Positions 33,987 through 43,734 of a stretch of 64,000 nt of DNA are shown here, piece after piece. This DNA comes from Paenibacillus psychroresistens. GTDB taxonomy: Bacteria > Bacillota > Bacilli > Paenibacillales > NBRC-103111. The stretch lies in the NCBI RefSeq assembly GCF_009728935.1, contig NZ_CP034235.1, positions 3,200,001 through 3,264,000 on the forward strand. The letters are read 5' to 3'. The notes beneath the pieces are model-generated. The model was given only the letters and a program-made list of their open reading frames with translations, had not been told where the DNA came from and did not search any database. The stretch's first letter is position 1, and every line of letters starts with the position of its first letter. Made by a program: the position numbers and the translations under genes.

Positions 33987-36314
33987 ATGAAAAGAAAATA
34001 TTTATTTTTAAGCATTATAGTGCTTTTTTTAGGAGTGCAGTATTGGATGTTATATGTAACTTTTACATACCCTGTAAATGGGATTGCTGTTGAGCAAGAC
34101 AGTGAGAGTAACTGGTATATCAAAAAATTTGATACAACTATTATTGGTTCGCAGCTTGGTTTAAAAACAGGAGATATTATTAAAAGAATTAACAATCAGG
34201 ATGTGGATAGCTTTTCAAGTATTGTTAAATGGAGAACACTGGATCAATCTGAATCTATCCTTGTAAATCGGAATGGCAAAGAATTTGAAGTTTCTACAAA
34301 GGACACACCTTATGCAATTCAATATGATGTTTTTCCGATATTGGGTGAAGTGATTAGCTTCTTGTTTGCAGCGATCCTTTATATGAAGATTAGAGTCTCT
34401 CGATCTGCTAAATTTTTAACCTTGGTATTTATTACTATTGGCTTAATTTTCATGAGTCTTGGGGGTTCAATTCGAGGGGATGCTTTAGGGAAAGTTCTAA
34501 TTAATACCTTGCTAATGCTGCTGCCCATTATCTTTTTACATTTTCTGAAAATTTTCTTTAATGAAAAAAGTAATATTAAGCTTCCATTACGATTTTTGAA
34601 TTTATCTTATAAGATTGTGGCGTCTATATTTGTGATTATGTTGAGTTTCTTTATTACAACTCCTTTCAGTTATTCGATTCATATGATTATGACGCTTATT
34701 ACAGTATTGGTTTTTATTATTGGGTTATTACTTAATTTCTATTTCTTAACTATCATTTACTGGAAATATCGCAAAGAAAAGACATATGCAGCCACATTAA
34801 TTAAAACAGTTTGGGGTTCTTTATTTCTTTCTTTCTTTCCGATTATTGCTTTTTCCTTTGTTCCCTTGCTGATTTTCGGGAAGGTTTGGCTTGATTCATT
34901 GAACATGGGCTGGTTTGTTTTATTTTTCCCTATAACTTTTGCCTATCTGATAGTATCTAAACGATTATACGATATTGATATGATTTTACGTAGAATTCTC
35001 TATACAACTCTAATTTCGCTTGTTCCAAGTGCAATTCTGGTTGCTATTAGCGGAATGATAACAGCTAACGATCTTACGTGGAGTCAAATTATAATTGAAT
35101 ATGTTATCTTTGTTATCGTCTTGACCTGCATCTTATATTCTCTAGAGTATTTTATGACTAAGCTAGAACCGTTTATGTTCCCGCGTAAGTATCAATTGCA
35201 GGTCGTGCTCAAAAAATTGGCTAAAAATTTAGGATCGGTTTCTAGCTACCGTGAATTGAAGGAAATTTTCCTAATTGATATTGTTAACTCGTTGAATGTA
35301 TTTGGTGGAGCGATTGTTTTTAAAAACTTAGAAAATATTGAAATCATAAGAGAAGGCCAGATTGATGAGGAAGAAATAGAAGAGCTGGTCATTACGGAAA
35401 ATTGGGATCATCCCTATTATTCTGTATTCGAAATTAATCGGCATGAGGAATTCACGAGCTACTTGATTATGACACAGAAAAAAACTAAGACCTTATTAGG
35501 CTTAGAAGAAAAGCAATGGCTGAGCTTAATTATTACTTACTTATCGGTTAGCTTAGAGAACGTCCATTTAATTCGCAAGCTGACAGTTAAGCTGCAGCAG
35601 CTGGCAGCGCAGGTTCCAGATGAGAAGGTAGCTGGGGATTTCCTCTGGTTTCGCAAATTAATGCTTGAGCTGCAGGAGAATGAACGTGTCCGTATTGCAA
35701 CAGATCTCCATGATACAACCATGCAGGACCTCTTTTTTCTTAAAGATCGACTGCATACAATGCTTGAGAAGTATGCCTTTCTACCCGAGGATAAAGAACA
35801 AATGGTCAGTATTATCGAATATATAGATGTGATTAATGCTAATTTACGACAGAGCTGCTTTGAGCTTCATCCTTATTTATTGAAAGAAATTGGTTTGGTG
35901 CAAACGATTGAGAAGTTAGTTAAATTTGAGCGAGCAGTTAGTTCATTTACGATCCATTTTCATGCTACAAGGACCTCAATAATTGAAGCTAGGGATTTGG
36001 AAAGCAAACGCCACATTTTCCGCATGGTCCAGGAGTTACTTAATAATGCAAAAAAACATTCACTAGCCTCCAGTATTAATATTCGATTGACGGCTGTGAA
36101 TGAGAGCATTTTGTTTGAATATGAGGATGATGGAATTGGTTTTGAAGCGAATGTTACATTGGGAGTTATCGAAATTGGTTCATCTGGTATTGGGATGGAA
36201 CAAATGAAAAGTCGGGTTTTATCGCTAATGGGACAGTTTGAGCTTGAAACAAGCAAAGGAAAGGGCTTAAAGTTTAAAGCTCAAATCCCGCTGAAGGAAG
36301 GGAAACTAGGATGA
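33987..36314 (+). CDS. comP: ComP-like membrane sensor histidine kinase
   Basis: Probable pheromone receptor, 775 residues. The start ATG 33987 has AGAGGGTGAA upstream; the frame is open from 33882 but that part overlaps comX on the other strand. Order: one membrane helix (about 5-25), an extracellular PDZ-like segment (about 40-105, GLKTGDIIKRINNQDV) as in B. subtilis ComP (GLRQGDIILKIN), seven or more membrane helices (about 110-400), a linker, then a HisKA_3 domain with phospho-accepting H575 in ATDLHDTTMQDL and an HATPase_c domain (ELLNNAKKH, YEDDGIGFEA, GIGMEQMKSRV). Its stop overlaps comA by 4 bases. Kinase identity is certain; the ComP role follows from architecture and neighbours. Confidence 0.85.
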   Translation: MKRKYLFLSIIVLFLGVQYWMLYVTFTYPVNGIAVEQDSESNWYIKKFDTTIIGSQLGLKTGDIIKRINNQDVDSFSSIVKWRTLDQSESILVNRNGKEFEVSTKDTPYAIQYDVFPILGEVISFLFAAILYMKIRVSRSAKFLTLVFITIGLIFMSLGGSIRGDALGKVLINTLLMLLPIIFLHFLKIFFNEKSNIKLPLRFLNLSYKIVASIFVIMLSFFITTPFSYSIHMIMTLITVLVFIIGLLLNFYFLTIIYWKYRKEKTYAATLIKTVWGSLFLSFFPIIAFSFVPLLIFGKVWLDSLNMGWFVLFFPITFAYLIVSKRLYDIDMILRRILYTTLISLVPSAILVAISGMITANDLTWSQIIIEYVIFVIVLTCILYSLEYFMTKLEPFMFPRKYQLQVVLKKLAKNLGSVSSYRELKEIFLIDIVNSLNVFGGAIVFKNLENIEIIREGQIDEEEIEELVITENWDHPYYSVFEINRHEEFTSYLIMTQKKTKTLLGLEEKQWLSLIITYLSVSLENVHLIRKLTVKLQQLAAQVPDEKVAGDFLWFRKLMLELQENERVRIATDLHDTTMQDLFFLKDRLHTMLEKYAFLPEDKEQMVSIIEYIDVINANLRQSCFELHPYLLKEIGLVQTIEKLVKFERAVSSFTIHFHATRTSIIEARDLESKRHIFRMVQELLNNAKKHSLASSINIRLTAVNESILFEYEDDGIGFEANVTLGVIEIGSSGIGMEQMKSRVLSLMGQFELETSKGKGLKFKAQIPLKEGKLG

Positions 36315-36955
36315 GTAAACCACTTAAAGTTATCATTGTTGATGATCATCCACTTATGGCAGAAGCAACCAAGCATTTATTAGAACAGATTGAAGGTATT
36401 CAAGTTATAGATATTGCCAGCAGTGGAAAAAAGGGCTTGGAATTAATTGATCTTCATAAGCCGGATATGGTTTTTCTGGATTATCAGCTTCCGGATAAGG
36501 TAGGTACGGATGTAGCTAAAGAAATCAAAACCAAATATCCGGCGATCCATATTATCATTTTTACAGGTGTGGATGTGTCCGACATGATCAATAATTTTCT
36601 GGCCTTGCAGGTGAGCGGAGTGATTTCTAAAGGTACCAGCCGTACAGCAATTAAGAACATGATTGGCGTGATTCTCGAAGATCACATTGTATTGCCACGC
36701 TCGGCTTTAAACAAAATCAGACTTACCGATTACACCCAGGACCCTCTCTTATCACAAGATGAAGTTATTATTATGTCGATGGTCGTTAAAGGGGCAACCT
36801 TGGATCAAATAGGCGAACGCATTCATATTAGTAAACGATCGGTCGACAATTACCAAAGGAAAATTTATGAAAAGCTCGGTGTCGAAACAAGAGCGGAAGC
36901 GATCGAGAAATTCATCAAAAGTCATTATTACACAGATTCGCAAGGAGGGGTATAG
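36311..36955 (+). CDS. comA: ComA-like response regulator (NarL/LuxR type)
   Basis: A 214-residue regulator, the same length as B. subtilis ComA. The receiver domain (1-120) has the acidic pair D11-D12, phospho-acceptor D57 in MVFLDYQLPD, the Thr of IFTGVDV and the Lys of VISKGTS. The LuxR-type helix-turn-helix (about 148-205) contains GATLDQIGERIHISKRSVDNYQRKIYEKLGVETRAEA. It is coupled to the kinase gene by a 4-base overlap. In Bacillus, phosphorylated ComA turns on surfactin and competence genes; the local dyad at 33604-33621 may be one of its sites here (inference). Confidence 0.85.
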   Translation: MSKPLKVIIVDDHPLMAEATKHLLEQIEGIQVIDIASSGKKGLELIDLHKPDMVFLDYQLPDKVGTDVAKEIKTKYPAIHIIIFTGVDVSDMINNFLALQVSGVISKGTSRTAIKNMIGVILEDHIVLPRSALNKIRLTDYTQDPLLSQDEVIIMSMVVKGATLDQIGERIHISKRSVDNYQRKIYEKLGVETRAEAIEKFIKSHYYTDSQGGV

Positions 36956-36956
36956 C

Positions 36957-37877
36957 TTGGAGCTTACTGTACAGCAGGAGCTGAATCGTATTGTAAATCA
37001 ATACTTTCCAGATACGGTCTTGAATGGTCTTATAAAGCTGTTTATTGCAGATAAAGCAGAGGAGGGCTCGAGATGGTTTGAAATTACAAGATATTCGCAT
37101 TTAATGCTAGGTGGGAATTCGCTTCAGATTGATCGATTAGCCTGTTTGACCGAGTGGGTGATGTTATGGTTTGATATCACGGATGATCTTCAGGATCGCG
37201 ATAATTTCAGCAAGCCATGGATGACTTGTCCTCCAGAGCATACATTGAATGCCATGCTTGCTTTTCCAATTGCTTTTATCGGTGAAATAGGGGAACTAGA
37301 AGTCGATAATTCGCGGATAAGATCAGCTTTTATAAGTAAAGTAAGTTATTTGTTAGCAAGTGCGATTATAGGGCAGCAAGTTGATCTTAACCATTCCGTA
37401 CATACAGAGCAGGATTATATGCAAATGATTGAAAAGAGAGCAGGCGTACCTTTACAATTTGCTTGTTACTTAGGTTATGCTTGGTTAGAGTTAAGTGAGG
37501 AAATTAGGGAGCAAATGAACGACTTAGCCTTATGTATCGGTGTTATTGCTCAAATAGGAAATGATATGCGTGATATCTTGAGTTTTGATTTGAAGAATGA
37601 TTTGCTGCAAAAGAAACGGACGCTGCCGATTATTTATCTATTGGAGGATAGTCGGGAAGAGTTTCCAGCTCTAGCTCAATATTATGCAGGTGAAATTACA
37701 GATGAGGTTTTTCTCGAAAGTAAGCTGGCATGTATTCAATATGTTCAGGACTCCGGCTGTTTGGAATACTCGAGGATCATTCAATCCCTTTATAGACAGA
37801 GAGCAGAGGAAATTTTTACAGAGCTTCCCTTGATTTCCCCTTGGAAGGAAAAATTTAGAGAGATAACGTTTGCATAA
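36957..37877 (+). CDS. comQ: ComQ-like isoprenyl transferase
   Basis: A 306-residue trans-isoprenyl-diphosphate-synthase fold protein starting at TTG one base after the comA stop, with AGGAGGGG 6-7 bases upstream. The two Mg-binding motifs are DDLQD (residues 76-80) and NDMRD (202-206), with KKRTLPIIYLL after the second. ComQ proteins keep the first motif and modify the tryptophan of ComX with a farnesyl or geranyl group. A general polyprenyl synthase would carry DDxxD in both places and would not be expected inside a comP-comA operon next to a Trp-ended peptide. The gene order comP-comA-comQ differs from Bacillus. Confidence 0.8.
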   Translation: MELTVQQELNRIVNQYFPDTVLNGLIKLFIADKAEEGSRWFEITRYSHLMLGGNSLQIDRLACLTEWVMLWFDITDDLQDRDNFSKPWMTCPPEHTLNAMLAFPIAFIGEIGELEVDNSRIRSAFISKVSYLLASAIIGQQVDLNHSVHTEQDYMQMIEKRAGVPLQFACYLGYAWLELSEEIREQMNDLALCIGVIAQIGNDMRDILSFDLKNDLLQKKRTLPIIYLLEDSREEFPALAQYYAGEITDEVFLESKLACIQYVQDSGCLEYSRIIQSLYRQRAEEIFTELPLISPWKEKFREITFA

Positions 37878-37900
37878 TCCGAATAATTTTGCTAAAAAAT

Positions 37901-37930
37901 TTGACCTTTTAGTGTGATAAAGGATATCTT
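37901..37930 (+). promoter_or_regulatory. Candidate ilvD promoter
   Basis: TTGACC and TATCTT with an 18-base spacer, 51 bases before ilvD. The leader contains only a small GCCC/GGGC hairpin (37950-37963 region); it is too short for a T-box. Confidence 0.5.
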
Positions 37931-37980
37931 GTATATAACGCCCTAAAACGGGCCTATCTAATAACGAAAGGAACATGGAC

Positions 37981-39672
37981 ATGTCTAACTTGGACGAAAA
38001 AGAATTAAGAATACGCAGTATTGTGATTAGCGAAGGAGCGAACCGCGCACCTAACCGTGCTATGCTTCGTGCCGTCGGTTTTACAGATGAGGATTTCAAA
38101 AAACCGATGATTGGTGTCGCTAGTACTTGGAGCGAGGTTACACCATGTAATATGCATATAGATAAGTTAGCGATTGCTGCTAAAGAAGGCGTAAAAAAAG
38201 GTGGAGGCGCTCCACTAATTTTCAACACGATAACTGTATCAGACGGAATTTCGATGGGCCATGAGGGGATGAAGTATTCGTTGCCTAGCCGCGAAGTCAT
38301 CGCTGACTCCATTGAGGTTGTAGTTGGAGCTGAGAGATTGGATGGCGTTGTAACTATCGGTGGCTGCGATAAGAATATGCCTGCCTGTATGATCGCTATT
38401 GGACGTTTGAATTTACCCGCTGTTTTCGTATATGGGGGTACTATCCAACCTGGTAAATCTAATACGGGCAAGGATCTCGATATCGTTTCTGCATTCGAAG
38501 CTGTAGGTAAATACAATACGGGCGAAATCAACCGCGAAGAGCTTCATCATATTGAATGTCATGCTTGTCCTGGAGCTGGCTCATGCGGCGGGATGTATAC
38601 AGCGAATACTATGGCATCAGCAATTGAAGCAATGGGAATGTCATTACCGGGCAGCTCATCCAATCCAGCTATTGCAAGGTCTAAATCAGACGAGTGTGTG
38701 GATGCAGGTGTAGCTGTTGTTGAACTCCTTCGCCTAGGGATTTATCCAAGAGATATCATGACTATACAAGCATTCGAGAATGCAATTACCGTAGTAATGG
38801 CGCTTGGCGGTTCAACCAATGCTTTCCTTCACTTAATAGCTATGGCACATGCGGTAGAGGTTGATTTGAAGCTAGAGGATTTTGAAGCGATTCGTTTACG
38901 TGTCCCACATTTGGCTGATTTGAAGCCGAGCGGTAGATACGTTATGCAAGATTTATGTGATGTAGGCGGCGTTCCAGCTGTAATGAAGCTGTTGTTGGAG
39001 CAAGGCTTGCTGCATGGCGATTGCATTACCGTTACAGGTAAGACTATTGCTGAGAACCTAGCTGAGCTTGAGCCTTTGAAAGAAGGACAGGATGTCATTC
39101 GTGCATTCAACAACCCGCTTAAACCAACAGGTCCTTTAGTTGTATTAAAAGGGAATCTGGCTCCAGAAGGTGCAGTTTGTAAAATGTCTGGTCTTAAAGT
39201 CAAGAAAATGACTGGACCTGCTCGAGTATATGACTCAGAGGAAGAAGCAACAGAAGCACTATTAGCGGATAAAGTAGGCAAAGGCGATGTAATTGTTATT
39301 CGTTATTGCGGACCAAGAGGTGGACCTGGGATGCCAGAAATGTTATCCATCAGTGCCATTGTTATCGGTAAAGGCTTAGGCGGCGATGTTTCTTTAATTA
39401 CGGACGGTCGATTCTCCGGAGGTACACACGGTTTTGTGGTTGGACATATATCTCCAGAAGCACAAAATGGTGGACCTATCGCTTTCCTTCAAGAAGGAGA
39501 CATGGTTACAATCGACAGTGAAACTCAGGAGCTATCGATGAATGTTTCGGATGAAGAATTAGCTAGAAGACGTCAAGATTGGGTAGAGCGTCCACTAAAA
39601 TATAACCGTGGTGTTCTTGCTAAATATGCAAGACAGGTATCTTCAGCTTCACTAGGTGCGGTAACGGATTAA
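37981..39672 (+). CDS. ilvD: Dihydroxy-acid dehydratase
   Basis: Converts 2,3-dihydroxy-isovalerate and its methyl homologue to the 2-oxo acids of valine, leucine and isoleucine synthesis; contains an Fe-S cluster. The 563-residue protein has the cluster and metal motifs [16 protein letters not shown] and [19 protein letters not shown], followed by [11 protein letters not shown] and near the end [28 protein letters not shown] 37981 is preferred over ATG 37975 because AAAGGA lies 8 bases before it. Monocistronic, with its own terminator. Confidence 0.97.
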   Translation: MSNLDEKELRIRSIVISEGANRAPNRAMLRAVGFTDEDFKKPMIGVASTWSEVTPCNMHIDKLAIAAKEGVKKGGGAPLIFNTITVSDGISMGHEGMKYSLPSREVIADSIEVVVGAERLDGVVTIGGCDKNMPACMIAIGRLNLPAVFVYGGTIQPGKSNTGKDLDIVSAFEAVGKYNTGEINREELHHIECHACPGAGSCGGMYTANTMASAIEAMGMSLPGSSSNPAIARSKSDECVDAGVAVVELLRLGIYPRDIMTIQAFENAITVVMALGGSTNAFLHLIAMAHAVEVDLKLEDFEAIRLRVPHLADLKPSGRYVMQDLCDVGGVPAVMKLLLEQGLLHGDCITVTGKTIAENLAELEPLKEGQDVIRAFNNPLKPTGPLVVLKGNLAPEGAVCKMSGLKVKKMTGPARVYDSEEEATEALLADKVGKGDVIVIRYCGPRGGPGMPEMLSISAIVIGKGLGGDVSLITDGRFSGGTHGFVVGHISPEAQNGGPIAFLQEGDMVTIDSETQELSMNVSDEELARRRQDWVERPLKYNRGVLAKYARQVSSASLGAVTD

Positions 39673-39692
39673 TTATAAGATTTATTAAGGAT

Positions 39693-39730
39693 AAAAGCGT
39701 GATCTGTGATTATACAGATCACGCTTTTGC
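39693..39730 (+). terminator. Terminator of ilvD
   Basis: AAAAGCGTGATCTGT and ACAGATCACGCTTTT form a perfect 15-pair stem with a short loop. Confidence 0.85.
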
Positions 39731-39777
39731 CATAGCATGTTAGTACATAATTATAGTAAAGGGTGGAGGGTATAGCT

Positions 39778-40590
39778 ATGCGCGTACAATTTGATAGATT
39801 TCCAGGTGGACGTACCAAAGCATTAACACTGAGCTATGATGATGGGGTTACTCATGATCGGCGGTTGGTGGATATTCTAAACCAATATGGGGTTCGCGGT
39901 ACCTTTCATTTAAACTCAGGCTCATTTGGGAATCCGGGGTATATCACGCGAGAAGAAGTAAAAGCATTATATACGGGTCATGAAGTCTCGGCGCATTCGG
40001 TGACACATCCATTTCTCGAGCTAATTCCCAAAGAGCGTATCGTCATGGAAATAATGGAAGATAGGCGCTCGCTTGAGCAAATTGTAGGGTACCCCGTGCG
40101 AGGAATGTCTTATCCATTCGGCACCTATAACCAGAGTGTTGTAGATACCCTGCCAGCCTTGGGTATACGTTATGCGAGAACAGTGAACAGTCATGGCACT
40201 TTTGCAATACCGGAGAATCCATTGCTTTGGAATCCAACCTGTCATCATAAAACGATGCAACAGCATGTGGAGGCTTTTCTTAATCCTGCTGAAAAACAAT
40301 GGGCAGTACGGATGGAGCTATTCTATGTTTGGGGACACAGCTATGAATTCGAGAATGATAACAATTGGGAGGATATAGAAATCTTTTGCCGCAGCATCTC
40401 AGGAAATGACATGATTTGGTATGCGACCAATATGGAGATTATTGATTACTTGGATGCGCTCAAACAATTGCAATTTTCAGTTGACGAAAGCTTAGTGAGA
40501 AATCCAAGTGCACAACCCGTTTGGGTCAGTGTAGATGGACAGGCTGTGAAAATTGAAGGTGGAGATATTCGCATCCTGGCAACGAATTAA
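39778..40590 (+). CDS. Polysaccharide deacetylase (NodB homology) family
   Basis: A 270-residue NodB-fold hydrolase. The catalytic base and metal Asp are in LTLSYDDGVTHD, the metal histidines in VSAHSVTHPFLE, and the Arg/Pro motif 3 in RGMSYPFGTYN. ATG 39778 has GGTGGAGGG 7 bases upstream. There is no signal peptide, so an intracellular sugar or amide substrate is possible, unlike the exported peptidoglycan deacetylases. It resembles the short cytosolic polysaccharide-deacetylase group of Paenibacillus. Substrate unknown. Confidence 0.85.
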   Translation: MRVQFDRFPGGRTKALTLSYDDGVTHDRRLVDILNQYGVRGTFHLNSGSFGNPGYITREEVKALYTGHEVSAHSVTHPFLELIPKERIVMEIMEDRRSLEQIVGYPVRGMSYPFGTYNQSVVDTLPALGIRYARTVNSHGTFAIPENPLLWNPTCHHKTMQQHVEAFLNPAEKQWAVRMELFYVWGHSYEFENDNNWEDIEIFCRSISGNDMIWYATNMEIIDYLDALKQLQFSVDESLVRNPSAQPVWVSVDGQAVKIEGGDIRILATN

Positions 40591-40659
40591 ATATTTCTCT
40601 TGTCGAATAGGCAGCTCCCATGCTAATATGTTGTAAATATTTGGCAAGTGGGAAAAGAG

Positions 40660-41664
40660 ATGCCGACCATTCGAATTGAGTCTTTGAACAAGTCATTCCA
40701 AGTGAAAAAGAAGCAAGCCGGTTTAGGGGCAAGCCTTAAAGGCCTCTTTAACCCGAAATACGAGGAAAAACTAGCCGTTAATAATATTAATTTTACGGTT
40801 GAGCAGGGCGAGCTGCTTGCCTTTCTTGGACCCAATGGTGCCGGGAAATCTACGACTATTAAAATGCTTACAGGTATCCTTCATCCTTCATCAGGCTCAG
40901 CAGAAGTGCTGGGCTATTCGCCTTGGAATCAACGAAAAAAGCTTGCGTTTCACATTGGCTCTGTTTTCGGCCAGAAGTCGCAATTATGGTACCATCTGCC
41001 GCCATCCGATACGTTTGAACTGATGAGTCGGATTTATGAGATTCGCCGGAGTGACTATCTGGAGCGGAGAGATCATTTAGTTCGCAGCTTTGAGCTGGAG
41101 CCTTATTTCCATATCCCAGTTCGTAAAATGTCGCTAGGCGAAAGAATGCGCTGTGAAATAGCTGTGGCACTGCTCCATCGACCGAAGGTGGTCTTCTTGG
41201 ATGAGCCTACGATAGGTCTGGATGTCGTGGTCAAGCTAAGAATTCGTGAGCTGATCCGTGAGATGAATCGGGAAGAGGGGACGACCATCTTCCTGACCTC
41301 GCATGATGCAGGCGACGTGGAACAGCTATGCGAGCGAGCGATAGTCATTAACCATGGGAAGATTATTCTCGATGATAAAGTCACTAAGCTTAAAAAAGAA
41401 TTACTAACCCATAAAAAAATTCGCTTGCTGTTAGCTGAGGAACCACATAGCTTTGCAATCAACGGAGCAACTGTAATTGCCAGAGATGGCTTGCAGTATA
41501 CACTTTCTGTCGATACTTCCTTAGTTCCGATCGAATCGGTGCTGGAGCAGCTGATTCATCAATGCCGGATTCATGATGTGACGATCGAAGATCCGCCAAT
41601 GGAAGAAATCATCACGCATATTTATGCCCAGAAAAACACTTCTGCGAGTATGGGGGTGAATTGA
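40660..41664 (+). CDS. ABC-2 exporter, ATP-binding subunit
   Basis: A 334-residue ATPase of the DrrA/Nat-like branch. Walker A is FLGPNGAGKSTTIKML, signature MSLGERMRCEIAVALLHRP, Walker B VVFLDEPTIGLD and the switch histidine in TSHDAG. An N-terminal extension of about 30 residues (SFQVKKKQAGLGASLKGLF) and a C-terminal domain of about 90 residues are typical of the COG4586 group. ATG 40660 follows GGGAAAAGAG; GTG 40648 is an alternative. The two permease genes follow directly with stop/start contact. Probably exports an uncharacterised compound. Confidence 0.9.
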   Translation: MPTIRIESLNKSFQVKKKQAGLGASLKGLFNPKYEEKLAVNNINFTVEQGELLAFLGPNGAGKSTTIKMLTGILHPSSGSAEVLGYSPWNQRKKLAFHIGSVFGQKSQLWYHLPPSDTFELMSRIYEIRRSDYLERRDHLVRSFELEPYFHIPVRKMSLGERMRCEIAVALLHRPKVVFLDEPTIGLDVVVKLRIRELIREMNREEGTTIFLTSHDAGDVEQLCERAIVINHGKIILDDKVTKLKKELLTHKKIRLLLAEEPHSFAINGATVIARDGLQYTLSVDTSLVPIESVLEQLIHQCRIHDVTIEDPPMEEIITHIYAQKNTSASMGVN

Positions 41665-42468
41665 ATGTCATTGCTCTTAAAGGGTGCAAAGTATACCTCG
41701 GTTGGACAGATTACGCTTCGTAATCATTTTGCGTATGTGGTTGATTTTCTAGTGCGTTCGATTTTTCTGCTGATTATTCTTTATATTTTTATGCAATTGT
41801 GGCAGGTTACTTTTCAAGGGGAAGGCTCTAGCTTAATTGCGGGGTATAGCTTTAAGCAAATGATTTGGTATCTGATTTTTACGGAATCGATGACACTTGC
41901 CTGTCCTAGTGTATGTAACAAGGTAGAAGAGGAAGTTAAAAGTGGAGATGTGGCTTATCGTTTAACGCGTCCTGTTAGTTATATTGGATTTCATTATATG
42001 GCCTTTATGAGCGAGGTTGCCGTTCGTTTCTCGATCAATTTAACGATTGGAACCGTGCTTGGTATCCTTGTTCTCGGACTTCCGGATTTCGGTTATGGCT
42101 GGTTGGCGTTTTTCCTAGTGGCGGCTTTTGGTTTTACGATCAATTTCATGCTGAATATGGCACTGGCGTTATCTGCCTTTTGGGTGGAGGAAACACGAGG
42201 ACTGGAGTTTGTTTATAACAAGCTGCTGTTTACGATTGGCGGCATGCTGATGCCTCTAGAAATTTTCCCCGAGACCATGCAGCGTATCTGCCATTGGCTG
42301 CCATTTCAGACCGTGCTTTATTTTCCGGCAAAAACTGCGGTTCATTATGACGGCAGCAAGCTGTTAACTATGTTAGGTATCCAATGCATCTGGCTGGTGA
42401 TTATGGGGCTAGTGGTCGTGTTTATTTATAGCAGAGGGGTGAAAAAGCTCAATGTCAACGGTGGCTAA
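41665..42468 (+). CDS. ABC-2 exporter permease subunit 1
   Basis: A 267-residue protein with about six membrane segments (FLVRSIFLLIILYIFMQLW, LGILVLGLPDFGYGWLAFFLVAAFGFTINF, WLVIMGLVVVFIYSRG), matching ABC-2 permeases of the DUF990/COG4587 type. GGGGGTGAA precedes ATG, which touches the stop of the ATPase gene. It overlaps the next permease by 17 bases, so the three proteins are made as one unit and should form one transporter. Confidence 0.88.
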   Translation: MSLLLKGAKYTSVGQITLRNHFAYVVDFLVRSIFLLIILYIFMQLWQVTFQGEGSSLIAGYSFKQMIWYLIFTESMTLACPSVCNKVEEEVKSGDVAYRLTRPVSYIGFHYMAFMSEVAVRFSINLTIGTVLGILVLGLPDFGYGWLAFFLVAAFGFTINFMLNMALALSAFWVEETRGLEFVYNKLLFTIGGMLMPLEIFPETMQRICHWLPFQTVLYFPAKTAVHYDGSKLLTMLGIQCIWLVIMGLVVVFIYSRGVKKLNVNGG

Positions 42469-43276
42469 ATTAATCTTGTTTATTGGCACGTGCTGGAAGC
42501 TAAATCTCGCAGGAGCCTTAGAGTTTCGGCTTAGCTTTTTCCTCTCTGCCGGAATGATGGTACTTAATAATCTCGTTTGGATCTTTTTCTGGGGGGTATA
42601 TTTTCAACGTTTTTCAATCGTGAATGGCTGGCATCTTCAGGATATTATGATGATGTGGGCAGTGAGCGCGGGTGGCTTTGGAATCATGGCTACCTTTTTC
42701 GGAAATGCCAATAGATTGGCGAACATGATAGCAACCGGACAGCTAGATACATACCTGTCGCAGCCGAAGCCTGTTTTATTACATGTGTTAATCAGTCGGA
42801 TGTCTGTCGCAGCAATCGGCGATGTTCTGTTTTCCTTATTGATATTTGGCTGGTTTGGTAACAAATCTCCAGAAGGTATACTCAAATTCATACTAGCCTT
42901 ACTGATTTCCACCTTGATTTTTCTGTTTTTTATCGTTGCAGTCAATTGCTTGGCCTTCTTCATCGGAAATGCGGAGGGACTAAGCTTTCAGCTTTTTAAC
43001 AGCATCCTCGCTTTTTCAACCTATCCGACAGATATCTTTAAAGGGGCGGGACGCTTGATCCTCTTTACCGTGGTGCCCGCTGGATTTATCAGCTATTTGC
43101 CTATTGGATTGCTGAGAGAGGTGGAATTGCCGTATTTTTTTGCAGCTTTAGGAGTAGCTTTGGGGCTTAGTGTAGGGGGGACCTGTCTCTTTTATTGGGG
43201 CTTGAAACGGTATACATCCGGGAACATGATGTCAATTGATGCAGCTAGAGTATTTAATAAATGCCCAGCTTCCTGA
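42452..43276 (+). CDS. ABC-2 exporter permease subunit 2
   Basis: A 274-residue, six-helix permease of the COG3694 group: FRLSFFLSAGMMVLNNLVWIFFWGVYF, the conserved LDTYLSQPKPVLLHVLISRMS, and LLISTLIFLFFIVAVNCLAFF. It pairs with the previous permease and ATPase. The stop lies inside the following terminator. The cargo is unknown; the type is found widely in Paenibacillus and Bacillus. Confidence 0.88.
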   Translation: MSTVAKLILFIGTCWKLNLAGALEFRLSFFLSAGMMVLNNLVWIFFWGVYFQRFSIVNGWHLQDIMMMWAVSAGGFGIMATFFGNANRLANMIATGQLDTYLSQPKPVLLHVLISRMSVAAIGDVLFSLLIFGWFGNKSPEGILKFILALLISTLIFLFFIVAVNCLAFFIGNAEGLSFQLFNSILAFSTYPTDIFKGAGRLILFTVVPAGFISYLPIGLLREVELPYFFAALGVALGLSVGGTCLFYWGLKRYTSGNMMSIDAARVFNKCPAS

Positions 43277-43296
43277 TCTAGGAGAGTGGGCATTTA
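43259..43296 (+). terminator. Terminator of the ABC-2 exporter operon
   Basis: AATGCCC/GGGCATT outer stem with TCCT/AGGA inside, followed by a T-rich stretch; it includes the stop of the second permease. Confidence 0.7.
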
Positions 43297-43318
43297 TTAT
43301 TGCTGCTATTGAGTAAAA

Positions 43319-43510
43319 TTAGGCCATTTCATCTCGTTCGGTATAACAAATTTTATGTTGATAAATTGGAATACAGTGATGCCTATTAATGATCTCTACG
43401 GGATGAATAACTTGCACGACTTGATGATGATAATGATCTCTAACAATTCTTTGCGGACTAGTCATAATCGGATCTACGGGCGGACAATTTGGAATTTGTT
43501 GGTTGGGCAT
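43319..43510 (-). CDS. CotD-like spore coat protein
   Basis: A 63-residue, histidine- and proline-rich protein. NCPPVDPIMTSPQRIVRDHYHHQVVQVIHPVEIINRHHCIPIYQH matches the pattern of the inner-coat CotD family, with paired His and a Val-Ile-His-Pro core. GGAG is 11 bases before ATG. A sigma-K/E-like -10 (CATATATTA) lies 30 bases upstream of the start. It is probably placed in the spore coat. Plus-strand open frames in the same place are shadows. Confidence 0.75.
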   Translation of the reverse strand: MPNQQIPNCPPVDPIMTSPQRIVRDHYHHQVVQVIHPVEIINRHHCIPIYQHKICYTERDEMA

Positions 43511-43540
43511 ATATTAATCAGCTCCTTTATCGATCTGGGT

Positions 43541-43549
43541 TAATATATG
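43541..43549 (-). promoter_or_regulatory. Sigma-K-like -10 of the CotD-like gene
   Basis: CATATATTA on the minus strand fits CATANNNTA exactly, 31-39 bases before the start codon. No convincing -35 AC at the usual distance. Confidence 0.4.
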
Positions 43550-43734
43550 CTGTGCCCTGAAAGGCTGACTGTATTATAGCCTAACTATGAGTTCATAAAA
43601 ACTAATCAGTTTGTATATTAATATGTATTTCTCTTTACTGTCAATCAGCGGCAGTGCCATCAAAATCCCGATGAAAATAAATAGTCAGCTTCAATCGAAC
43701 AACACTTCCTTTAAAGCTAGTTTAATAAAAACAA

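Noticed and set aside
37878..37980. T-box leader before ilvD
   Set aside because: Too short, no specifier loop or T-box sequence; only a small hairpin is present.
43355..43543. Plus-strand 62-residue frame
   Set aside because: Antisense shadow of the CotD-like gene; the minus frame has the ribosome site and recognisable family pattern.
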